Below, piece by piece: positions 1-5,583 of a DNA stretch of 6,758 nucleotides (the stretch's first letter is position 1; each line of letters opens with the position of its first letter). The notes under the pieces were generated by a model, which saw only the letters and a program-made list of their open reading frames with translations, searched no databases and was not told the origin of the DNA. The DNA lies in NCBI GenBank assembly GCA_031274075.1, contig JAISQQ010000227.1, positions 1-6,758 on the forward strand, given 5' to 3'. The DNA is from Accumulibacter sp. (lineage in GTDB: Bacteria > Pseudomonadota > Gammaproteobacteria > Burkholderiales > Rhodocyclaceae). The translations under genes were made by a program, and so were the position numbers.

Positions 1-108
1 ACTGATCAGGACGCGCGGCGCCTGCGTGATGATGTCGAGAAATACCTGACGCTCGGGTTCCGCGAAAACGATTGCCGCCAGCGCCGAGGTATCGGCCACG
101 ATCGTCAT
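1..108 (-). CDS. vapC: VapC-type PIN-domain toxin, N-terminal 36 residues (runs off the left edge)
   Basis: The minus strand reads from an ATG at 108-106 to the window edge without a stop. It begins MTIVADTSALAAIVFAEPER, followed by a helix and then VLIS. The early Asp-Thr-Ser-Ala-Leu after a short hydrophobic strand (D6) and the Glu in FAEPE (E17) fit the first two acidic metal-binding positions of the PIN nuclease family. VapC toxins are Mg-dependent RNases that cleave tRNA or rRNA. The start is fixed by an ATGA overlap with the stop of the upstream vapB reading frame, the usual translational coupling of vapBC pairs. The other catalytic acids lie outside the window, so integrity cannot be judged. 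The identification rests on 36 residues plus the antitoxin next door. Confidence 0.8.
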   Translation of the reverse strand, partial: MTIVADTSALAAIVFAEPERQVFLDIITQAPRVLIS

Positions 109-342
109 ACGGGCAGCCCATGCTCATCCCACAACAGCGGGTCGTGCGCATCGGCACGATCGGGAATGCGGCCGAACTGTTCGAGCAAGGCGGTAAAGCG
201 CGCGGCAGGCTGTACCGAAGCTTCGGTTTCACGCAGCACTATCTACAGCCCATTCCACCGCCAGGGCTTCGTTCAAGCCGGTGATGCGGGCAAGACGCTC
301 GACCTTGTCAAGCACAGCGGGATTTACGATTTGCAAAGGCAT
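105..342 (-). pseudogene. vapB: VapB-family antitoxin gene carrying a frameshift
   Basis: From the ATG at 342-340 the minus strand encodes MPLQIVNPAVLDKVERLARI, then 17 more residues, and stops at a TGA (231-229), giving only 37 aa. Shifting frame near 236-241 restores a continuous product (LRETEASVQPAARF and onward) that ends DPLLWDEHGLPV at the TGA 107-105, four bases into vapC. The N-terminal MPLxIxNPxV and the C-terminal DEHGLP are typical of the short VapB antitoxins of the PSK/Rv0623 kind. The span of 238 nt is one base more than a multiple of three, so one inserted base (for example the T of AGT at 238, restoring AGG CTG) explains it. The gene would otherwise be about 79 aa. It may be a real loss, a programmed shift or a sequencing error. 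The truncated form lacks the C-terminal toxin-binding part. Confidence 0.75.
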
Positions 343-344
343 GA

Positions 345-354
345 TTACATGTAA
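345..354. promoter_or_regulatory. Perfect 10-bp palindrome just upstream of vapB, possible operator
   Basis: TTACATGTAA is a perfect palindrome two bases upstream of the vapB ATG and inside the predicted 5' leader. VapB and VapBC complexes usually repress their own promoter through short inverted repeats near the start. No second copy is visible, so the operator role is an inference. Confidence 0.3.
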
Positions 355-370
355 ACACGGCAACGCAGCC

Positions 371-399
371 AATATACCTGAACACCGGGACCCGGACAA
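371..399 (-). promoter_or_regulatory. Predicted sigma70-type promoter of vapBC
   Basis: On the minus strand, TTGTCC (399-394, 4/6 to TTGACA) is followed after exactly 17 bp by TATATT (376-371, 5/6 to TATAAT). Transcription would begin near 364, leaving a leader of about 22 nt to the vapB ATG. No good Shine-Dalgarno sequence is visible in that leader. Confidence 0.5.
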
Positions 400-497
400 T
401 TCCAAAAACTCCTGACAAGACCGATCGCGGAATCAGATCGCGGCGCGCATCCGCCCGGCGCAAAAAAAGCGGCGGCGCTGCCAACGCCGACGTGAAA

Positions 498-511
498 TTG
501 ATCTACATCAA
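498..511. promoter_or_regulatory. FNR/Anr box, perfect consensus (distal)
   Basis: TTGATCTACATCAA matches the FNR/Anr consensus TTGATNNNNATCAA at all ten specified bases. FNR-type proteins carry an oxygen-sensitive 4Fe-4S cluster and bind such sites when oxygen is low. The site lies about 240 bp upstream of cydP, and its centre is 104 bp from the second box. It could act on the cyd promoter from a distance, serve a second start site, or influence the divergent vapBC promoter. Confidence 0.7.
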
Positions 512-601
512 TGTGAACGCCATCCCGCGCCGCGCCGCAAAAATGGCTCATTCGCGCCTGGATACTCGATTTATCGGGGAACGGCCAGACGGCTTGACTA
601 A

Positions 602-615
602 TTGACATGGATCAA
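602..615. promoter_or_regulatory. FNR/Anr box (proximal) upstream of the cyd operon
   Basis: TTGACATGGATCAA matches the FNR consensus at nine of ten specified bases, with the common TTGAC half-site. An extra TTGAC (594-598) and TCAA (616-619) flank it. If it activates in the classical class II position (centre at -41.5), transcription would start near 650, with the -10 around 638-643. No strong -10 is seen there, as expected of an activator-dependent promoter. Microaerobic induction of cytochrome bd by FNR-family regulators is established in several bacteria. Confidence 0.65.
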
Positions 616-752
616 TCAACATATGGCGCAGAACAATGCTTGCCGGTGTAGTCGTCCGCATCGGCGACGTCCTGCCCTGACCCTCGACCGGCCGTGAGTT
701 GACGGCCCGGAGACGAGCGTCTAGGCTGCAATCATCCATTCCGGGAGGCATG

Positions 753-1031
753 ATGGATTTTTCTGAAGCGGTTCCCTGCGATCCGAACGAGCGTCGCGCC
801 GTCGCCATGAAACCCGCGGCCGCTCCCACTCCGGCGCCGCGTCGGTTCCGCATGCGGCTGGCCTATCACCTGATCATCGTGCTGGTCGTCAAGGTCATCC
901 TGCTCGCCCTGCTCTGGCATGCCTTCATCAAGCCGAACAAGGTCAAGGTCGACGTGGACGCCATGGGCAACCGCATCGCCAGCGCCGCTTCCCCGGCTTC
1001 CATCCCCACTTTTCCAGGAGATAACAAATGA
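753..1031 (+). CDS. cydP: CydP-like small subunit of the cytochrome bd oxidase operon
   Basis: This is a 92-aa single-span membrane protein. After a Pro/Ala-rich N-terminus, a helix of about 20 residues (37-58, HLIIVLVVKVILLALLWHAF) is followed by KPNKVKVDVDAMGNRI. A short basic start, one helix ending in LLWxAF and then a VxVD segment is the pattern of the small proteins annotated as CydP, encoded directly before cydA in many beta- and gammaproteobacteria. Its role in bd oxidase assembly or stability is only loosely known. The start is uncertain. GGGAGG (743-748) favours ATG 753 or ATG 750, while ATG 807 would give a 74-aa form closer to usual size but lacks a Shine-Dalgarno. The stop overlaps the cydA start (ATGA), indicating translational coupling. 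Confidence 0.7.
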   Translation: MDFSEAVPCDPNERRAVAMKPAAAPTPAPRRFRMRLAYHLIIVLVVKVILLALLWHAFIKPNKVKVDVDAMGNRIASAASPASIPTFPGDNK

Positions 1032-2563
1032 TCGACTCGACGGTCGTTGACCTGTCGCGCCTGCAATTCGCGGCGACGGCGATGTACCACTTCATTTTCG
1101 TCCCCCTGACGCTCGGGCTGTCGTGGATCCTGGTCGTCTCGGAGGCGGTTTACGTGCTCACCGGCAAGCCGATCTACAAGGAGATGACGCAGTTCTGGGG
1201 CAAGCTGTTCGGCATCAACTTCGCGCTCGGCGTGACCACCGGCATCACCTTGGAGTTCCAGTTCGGCACCAACTGGGCGTACTACTCGCACTATGTCGGC
1301 GACATTTTCGGCGCGCCGCTGGCGATCGAGGGGCTGGCGGCCTTCTTCCTCGAATCGACGATGTTCGGCCTGTTCTTCTTCGGCTGGAAGCGCCTGCCGA
1401 AGTGGGGCCACCTCGCCGTCACGGCGCTGATGGCGCTGGGCACCAACCTGTCGGCCATCCTGATCCTGATCGCCAACGCCTGGATGCAGAACCCGGTCGG
1501 CTCGGCCTTCAATCCGGTCACCATGCGCATGGAATTGACCGACTTCGTCGCCCTGGTGTTCAACCCCATCGCCCAGTCCAAGTTCGTGCATACCGTGTCC
1601 GCCGGCTACGTCACCGGCTCGCTGTTCGTGCTCGCCATTTCCGCGTGGTACCTGCTCAAGGGCAGGCACGTCGAATTCGCGCGCCGCTCGTTCCGTATCG
1701 CGGCGGTGTTCGGCGTCGTCGGATCGCTGTTGACCATCGCCGTCGGCGACCAGTCGGGCTATGAAATCGGCAAATCGCAGCCCTCCAAGCTGGCGGCCCT
1801 GGACGCCGCGTGGGAAACCGAACCCGCGCCGGCCAGCTTCAACCTTTTCGTCTGGCCCAACGAGGATCGGCAAGCCAACGACCTGGCGATCAGTATTCCT
1901 TTCGCGGGCGGCCTGATGGCCACCCGCTCGATCAGCACGGAGATCACCGGCATCCGCGAAATCCGCGAGCAGAACAAGGAACGCGTCGCCTCGGGCGTGC
2001 AGGCGGTCATCGCGCTCGAAGCGATGCGCAAGAACCCGGGCGACGCGGCGGCGCGGGAAAAATTCAGGCAGCACGAGGCCGACATGGGCTACGGCCTGCT
2101 GGTCAGGCGCTACGTCGACGACGTGCGCCAGGCCACGCCGGAGATCATCGCCAAGGCCGCGCGGGATTCCGTGCCCAAGGTCGCGCCGCTGTTCTGGAGC
2201 TTCCGTATCATGGTCGGCCTCGGCGGCCTGATGTTCGTCCTGTTCCTCGCCGCGCTCTGGGTCTCCGTCAGCAACAGCCACAGCAAGTACCCGCTGCTGC
2301 TGAAGGCTTTCCTGTGGAGCCTGCCGGCGCCGTGGATCGCCAGCATGTGCGGCTGGTGCCTCGCCGAGTACGGCCGCCAGCCGTGGACGGTATTCGGGAT
2401 GCTGCCGACCCACATCTCGGCCTCGTCCCTGTCTTCCGCCAGCCTGTGGGGCTCGATCGCCGGCTTCGTCGGTTTCTACACGCTGCTGCTGATCGTCGAG
2501 ATGTACCTGATGTTCAAGTACGCCCGTCTCGGTCCCGTCGTCCTGCAACCGAACAACGCCTGA
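1028..2563 (+). CDS. cydA: Cytochrome bd ubiquinol oxidase subunit I
   Basis: The 511-aa product aligns by eye along its whole length with E. coli CydA. It oxidises quinol and reduces oxygen to water at the cytoplasmic membrane, carrying hemes b558, b595 and d. Visible landmarks are His21 (E. coli H19), the acidic pair Glu101 and Glu109, His188 and Met395 (b558 ligands), and AEYGRQPW (446-453). The periplasmic Q-loop is the long type, about residues 240-390, including GDQSGYE (240-246) and Lys254. E. coli E257 of the Q-loop is replaced by Asp259. There are about nine membrane helices. The start is supported by CAGGAG (1015-1020) seven bases upstream and by the ATGA overlap with cydP. cydB follows 13 bp downstream, so the genes form one operon. 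Confidence 0.98.
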   Translation: MIDSTVVDLSRLQFAATAMYHFIFVPLTLGLSWILVVSEAVYVLTGKPIYKEMTQFWGKLFGINFALGVTTGITLEFQFGTNWAYYSHYVGDIFGAPLAIEGLAAFFLESTMFGLFFFGWKRLPKWGHLAVTALMALGTNLSAILILIANAWMQNPVGSAFNPVTMRMELTDFVALVFNPIAQSKFVHTVSAGYVTGSLFVLAISAWYLLKGRHVEFARRSFRIAAVFGVVGSLLTIAVGDQSGYEIGKSQPSKLAALDAAWETEPAPASFNLFVWPNEDRQANDLAISIPFAGGLMATRSISTEITGIREIREQNKERVASGVQAVIALEAMRKNPGDAAAREKFRQHEADMGYGLLVRRYVDDVRQATPEIIAKAARDSVPKVAPLFWSFRIMVGLGGLMFVLFLAALWVSVSNSHSKYPLLLKAFLWSLPAPWIASMCGWCLAEYGRQPWTVFGMLPTHISASSLSSASLWGSIAGFVGFYTLLLIVEMYLMFKYARLGPVVLQPNNA

Positions 2564-2576
2564 GGGAGAACATCAA

Positions 2577-3713
2577 ATGCTTGATTACGCAACCCTGAAA
2601 CTGATCTGGTGGATGCTCGTCGGCGTGCTGCTGATCGGCTTCGCCATCATGGACGGCCACGACATGGGCGTCGGCACGCTGCTGCCGTTTCTCGGCAAGG
2701 ACGACACCGAGCGGCGGGTGATGATCAACACCGTCGCCCCGCACTGGGACGGCAACCAGGTGTGGTTCATCACCGCCGGCGGCGCCATCTTCGCCGCCTG
2801 GCCGTTCGTCTATGCCACCGCCTTCTCCGGCCTGTACTGGGCGATGCTGCTGGTGCTCTTCGCCCTGTTCTTCCGTCCGGTCGGCTTCGAGTACCGCTCC
2901 AAAATGCCCGATCCGGCCTGGCGCAAAGCCTGGGACTGGGGCCTGTTCGCCGGCAGCGCGGTGCCGGCGCTGGTGTTCGGCGTGGCCTTCGGCAACCTGT
3001 ATCTCGGCGTACCGTTCCGGCTGGACGACACCATGCGCTCGTTCTACTCCGGATCGTTCTGGGCGCTGCTCAATCCGTTCGCGCTGCTTTTCGGCGTCGT
3101 CAGCCTGTCGATGCTCACGCTGCAAGGCGCGACCTTCCTCACCCACCGCACCAACGGCGAGCTGCAGGCGCGCGCCCGGAAAGCGGCCAGCATCGTAGCC
3201 ATCGTCCTGCTCGCCGCGTTCTCGCTCGGCGGCGTCTGCGTCGCCTTCATCGACGGCTACGTCATCGTCTCGATCGGCGACGTCGGCGCCTCGATCAACC
3301 CGCTGATGAAGGAAGTCAATCGCGTTCCCGGCGCCTGGTTCACCAACTACCGGGAATACCCCGTCCTGTGGCTGGTTCCCGCGCTGGCCTACGTCGGCGG
3401 CGTCATCGTGCTGCGCACCCTGCGCACCGGCAAGACGCTGCTGGCCTTCGTCGGCTCGTCGCTGGCCTGCGTGTCGGTGATCGCCACCGCGGGCATCGCG
3501 CTCTTCCCCTTCGTGCTGCCCTCGTCGGAAATGCCCAACGCCAGCCTGACCGCCTGGGACGCGACCTCGAGCCACTTCACGCTGAACGTGATGCTGTACG
3601 TGGCGCTGATCTTCACCCCGATCGTCGTCGCCTACACCGGCTGGGCCTACCGCGTGATGGCCGGCAAGGTCACGCGCGACTACATCGTCGAGAACGACAA
3701 GGCTGTTTACTGA
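2577..3713 (+). CDS. cydB: Cytochrome bd ubiquinol oxidase subunit II
   Basis: The 378-aa product matches E. coli CydB throughout. Landmarks are the N-terminal [20 protein letters not shown], then MDGHDMGVG with Asp26 and Asp29, [17 protein letters not shown] (54-70, Asp58), [12 protein letters not shown], and the C-terminal [19 protein letters not shown]. CydB forms the structural partner of CydA, with eight predicted membrane helices, and contributes the proton path. GAGGGAG (2562-2568) overlaps the cydA stop and serves as ribosome binding site. cydX follows after 29 bp. Length is that of the family, with no visible defect. The phenylalanine of the E. coli DGFDMG motif is His28 here. Confidence 0.98.
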   Translation: MLDYATLKLIWWMLVGVLLIGFAIMDGHDMGVGTLLPFLGKDDTERRVMINTVAPHWDGNQVWFITAGGAIFAAWPFVYATAFSGLYWAMLLVLFALFFRPVGFEYRSKMPDPAWRKAWDWGLFAGSAVPALVFGVAFGNLYLGVPFRLDDTMRSFYSGSFWALLNPFALLFGVVSLSMLTLQGATFLTHRTNGELQARARKAASIVAIVLLAAFSLGGVCVAFIDGYVIVSIGDVGASINPLMKEVNRVPGAWFTNYREYPVLWLVPALAYVGGVIVLRTLRTGKTLLAFVGSSLACVSVIATAGIALFPFVLPSSEMPNASLTAWDATSSHFTLNVMLYVALIFTPIVVAYTGWAYRVMAGKVTRDYIVENDKAVY

Positions 3714-3742
3714 TCGGCAACGAATAACGGAAAGGAAGCGTC

Positions 3743-3832
3743 ATGTGGTACTTCGTCTGGATTCTCGGCATCGCCGTCGCCGTCCTGCTGGCCATCGTCA
3801 GCGCCATGTGGCTGGAGGTCGGGGATCAGTAG
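3743..3832 (+). CDS. cydX: CydX, small third subunit of cytochrome bd oxidase
   Basis: This ORF encodes 29 aa: MWYFVWILGIAVAVLLAIVS, then AMWLEVGDQ. The MWYFxWILG start, a single membrane helix and the WLE ending are the signature of CydX/YbgT. CydX binds CydA and stabilises the hemes of the bd oxidase, and loss of it impairs activity in E. coli. A good Shine-Dalgarno AAGGAAG (3732-3738) lies at proper spacing, 29 bp after cydB. The last codons (GGG GAT CAG TAG) are part of a heptamer repeat array beginning about 3820. The protein is shorter than E. coli CydX (37 aa), and its C-terminal tail may have been replaced by repeat sequence after WLEV. Confidence 0.93.
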   Translation: MWYFVWILGIAVAVLLAIVSAMWLEVGDQ

Positions 3833-4029
3833 TCAGGGATCAGGGATCAGGAATCAGTAATTCTTGCGGCGGCTTCGCCGCCGATAAAACACGCCCTCTC
3901 CCCTACCCCTCTCCCAAAGGGAGAGGGGATTAATTTGCGGGCGCGAAGCGCCCGGTAACTGATCTGATCCCTGATCCCTGATCCCTGATCCCTGATCCCT
4001 GACATCTGTCATCCGATACCTGACTCCGT
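3820..4029. repeat. Heptad-armed palindromic element, copy A (composite)
   Basis: The left arm (3820-3861) is six heptamers in register: CGGGGAT, CAGTAGT, CAGGGAT twice, CAGGAAT, CAGTAAT. The right arm (3955-4029) begins GTAACTG and a 5-nt ATCTG, then five perfect ATCCCTG units (3967-4001), then diverged units ACATCTG, TCATCCG, ATACCTG, ACTCCGT. The arms are reverse complements of each other in consensus. Between them are three hairpins: 3867-3883 (7-bp stem, TTC loop), 3906-3928 (10-bp stem, AAA loop) and the core 3938-3954 (CGGGCGC, GAA loop, GCGCCCG). The core is preceded by TTTG and followed by GTAACT. The element fills the junction of the convergent cydX and GGDEF genes and contains both their stop codons. 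Confidence 0.85.
3894..3930. terminator. CT-rich hairpin, possible bidirectional terminator
   Basis: CCCCTCTCCC (3906-3915) and GGGAGAGGGG (3919-3928) form a perfect 10-bp stem with an AAA loop. They are preceded by another CCCTCTCCCC (3895-3904) that could pair in competition. An AT-rich stretch ATTAATTT follows on the plus strand. The hairpin lies between convergent genes, so it could end transcription of both the cyd operon and the GGDEF gene. It also resembles CT-rich dispersed repeats found in many proteobacterial genomes, so it may be an inserted repeat rather than a dedicated terminator. Confidence 0.5.
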
Positions 4030-5217
4030 GTAAGCCATGGCCTTGTTGCGTCCGCTGTGTTTGGCGTTGTAGAGCGCTTTGTCCGCCTTTTCGATGAAGT
4101 CTTCGAGGACATCTTTCTGACCTGGAAAACCGCCATACACGCCGATGCTGACGGTAAAGCCGAAGTCCGCGTCCTGGCATTGCGGAAACCGCGCCTTGGC
4201 GACCTCGTTCATGATGCGCGCGGTGACTGGCGCGGTGTTCTCCATATTCGTGTTGTGCAACACCAGCACAAACTCTTCGCCGCCATAACGACAGAACAGA
4301 TCGCTGGAGCGCAGGTTTTTCCGCAGAATATCCGCCAAGGTGATCAGCACTTTATCGCCAAACGGATGTCCATAGCGATCGTTGATGCGTTTGAAATGGT
4401 CGATATCCAGAAACAAAACGCACAAGGGGGTACCGCCGCGTTGGTTCTGATCGAACAGACGCCGCGCCGACTCGAAAAATTTGTGCCGGTTGGGTAGCTG
4501 CGTCAAATAATCCATGTTCGCCATGGCGTAAATGAGCTTATCGGCATTTTCCTTCATCAGCAGCAGATACGCCGACAAGCCGAACACCATGAGCAGTACC
4601 AGGGAGATGAAGGTCAGGGACTGCACGAAGGCATTGGTCGACAGGCTGATATCGTGAAACAGCGCATAGACGGCGCGGGGAATCAGCAAACTGCTGAAGA
4701 CGAGATAAAAACCGCCGATGACACGTTTCAACATCCCGATATTTTTTTTCGTCATCAATATTTTGACATTCGGGATGATCATGATCAAAAATACGGAAAA
4801 GGAAGCGCTGACGATGCGGATGGAAGAAACCGGATAAAAGAATTCAATCCCGTTGAACAACAAAAGCGCAATCCCCAGGATCGCCAACAGCAGCAGGTAG
4901 GGCGCCCGCTCACGGACCTGCAGGATAATCAGCATCGACATGGCTTCCAGACAAAAGCCCATCATCAACAGCGTATTCCCGAAATTAACCGAGACGATAT
5001 CCGGCAAGACGCCGCGGAAAAACAGGAAAAAATACGCCATCGCCTGTAAAAACTTGGCGACGCTGTAGCAGGAAAACAGAAAACGGTCTTGCAGATCGGG
5101 GCTGAAAAATTTGTAGGACAAGATCAGCAAAACAGAAATCAGGTTCCCCCAAAAAAGCACCGCGATCAAGGTCCTGACCTCGACGTTGAGCAAGGCGTAC
5201 AACATATCGAGAAACAC
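4009..5217 (-). CDS. Membrane-anchored diguanylate cyclase (GGDEF domain)
   Basis: The product (402 aa from GTG 5217) has about seven membrane helices in residues 15-220, with no recognised sensor motif, then a complete GGDEF domain (about 235-397). It condenses two GTP to c-di-GMP. Visible motifs are MDYLTQLPNRHKF, LFLDIDHFKRINDRYGHPFGD, RYGGEEF with GGEEF at 312-316, VSIGV and KADKALYNAK. RSSD (303-306) lies exactly five residues before GGEEF and is a product-inhibition I-site. GTG 5217 is chosen because GGAG (5228-5225) sits 7 nt upstream and an extended -10 predicts transcription from about 5242. The in-frame ATG 5265 would lie upstream of that and lacks a Shine-Dalgarno; ATG 5205 is also possible. 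Codons are visibly more AT-rich than in cydAB (some 60-nt stretches are below 45% GC), suggesting separate origin. The last residues (ESGIG) fall in repeat copy A. Confidence 0.93.
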   Translation of the reverse strand: MFLDMLYALLNVEVRTLIAVLFWGNLISVLLILSYKFFSPDLQDRFLFSCYSVAKFLQAMAYFFLFFRGVLPDIVSVNFGNTLLMMGFCLEAMSMLIILQVRERAPYLLLLAILGIALLLFNGIEFFYPVSSIRIVSASFSVFLIMIIPNVKILMTKKNIGMLKRVIGGFYLVFSSLLIPRAVYALFHDISLSTNAFVQSLTFISLVLLMVFGLSAYLLLMKENADKLIYAMANMDYLTQLPNRHKFFESARRLFDQNQRGGTPLCVLFLDIDHFKRINDRYGHPFGDKVLITLADILRKNLRSSDLFCRYGGEEFVLVLHNTNMENTAPVTARIMNEVAKARFPQCQDADFGFTVSIGVYGGFPGQKDVLEDFIEKADKALYNAKHSGRNKAMAYTESGIG

Positions 5218-5248
5218 GATCCGTCTCCGTTCAGAGCTTGGCTGCCCG

Positions 5249-5257
5249 ATTGTAGCA
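5249..5257 (-). promoter_or_regulatory. Extended -10 promoter of the diguanylate cyclase gene
   Basis: On the minus strand TGCTACAAT (5257-5249) matches the extended -10 TGnTATAAT with one mismatch. A weak -35 (TTCCCT) lies 18 bp upstream. The predicted transcript starts near 5242 and carries GGAG (5228-5225) seven bases before GTG 5217. This supports the shorter reading of the gene. Confidence 0.5.
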
Positions 5258-5282
5258 GCCCGCATGGCGCGGAGGGAACGAG

Positions 5283-5396
5283 TCAGGGATCAGGTAACAG
5301 GTAACAGGTAACAGGTGTCAGGTGACAGGAATTTGCGGCGCTTCGCGCCGGTAACTCCTGCCACCTGTCCCTTGGCACCTGCTACCTGATCCCTGA
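5283..5396. repeat. Heptad-armed palindromic element, copy B
   Basis: The left arm (5285-5333) is heptamers CAGGGAT, CAGGTAA three times, CAGGTGT, CAGGTGA, CAGGAAT. The right arm (5351-5395) runs outward as AACTCCTG, CCACCTG, TCCCTTG, GCACCTG, CTACCTG, ATCCCTG. The outermost 14 bp (TCAGGGATCAGGTA) are a perfect inverted repeat with the right end; the inner heptamers pair with mismatches. The core (5336-5350) is CGGCGC, TTC loop, GCGCCG, again preceded by ATTTG and followed by GTAACT as in copy A. It sits directly upstream of the diguanylate cyclase promoter. Confidence 0.85.
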
Positions 5397-5451
5397 AATA
5401 ACTTGACAACACCCTCGAAGAAACTAACAATAATCGGTCTCGTTAATTTCG

Positions 5452-5493
5452 CTGGCTCGCCGGTATCCTGTACTGGCTCGCCGATATCCCGTA
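5452..5493 (+). repeat. Two tandem copies of a 21-bp unit
   Basis: Positions 5452-5472 and 5473-5493 are adjacent copies of a unit beginning CTGGCTCGCCG and ending CGTA or TGTA, identical at 19 of 21 positions. They lie in the spacer between repeat copies B and C, with no convincing gene. The unit length is three times seven, but its bases do not follow the CAGNNNN pattern of the neighbouring elements. Confidence 0.8.
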
Positions 5494-5583
5494 ATTGCAT
5501 GTATACCGTTCGTCTTTCCCCACGTTACCTGTGTCCCGGACTGGCCTTGCTCATGCACGCCGCGCTGCTCGCCGCCATGAGTA

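Larger units (their letters stand above)
365..752. other. Intergenic regulatory region between vapBC and the cyd operon
   Basis: This stretch of almost 400 bp lies between the divergent vapB and cydP genes. It holds the vapBC promoter at its left end, two FNR/Anr-type boxes (498-511 and 602-615), and a GGGAGG Shine-Dalgarno (743-748) at its right end. I see no convincing small gene or RNA gene in it. A run of seven A residues near 462-468 and an 8-bp direct repeat GATCGCGG near 423-443 are the only other simple features. Confidence 0.6.

Noticed and set aside
72..354. Plus-strand open frames across the vapBC region
   Set aside because: They are antisense to vapB and vapC, whose protein patterns and ATGA junction are convincing, and have no ribosome binding site or family resemblance.
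866..2548. 560-codon open frame on the minus strand opposite cydA
   Set aside because: Its translation is rich in Asp, Glu, Gln, Arg and Gly with no recognisable domain, the typical shadow of a GC-rich membrane protein gene. cydA on the plus strand is certain.
2514..3575. 353-codon open frame on the minus strand opposite cydB
   Set aside because: Same low-complexity shadow composition as the frame opposite cydA, fully antisense to a certain gene.
3820..4029. CRISPR array at the repeated heptamers
   Set aside because: The repeats are 7 bp, directly tandem, without spacers, and inverted across a central hairpin. No cas genes are present.
3854..4180. Minus-strand frame of 108 codons through repeat copy A
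   Set aside because: It translates the heptamer array and hairpins and an off-frame part of the GGDEF gene, with no protein family pattern.
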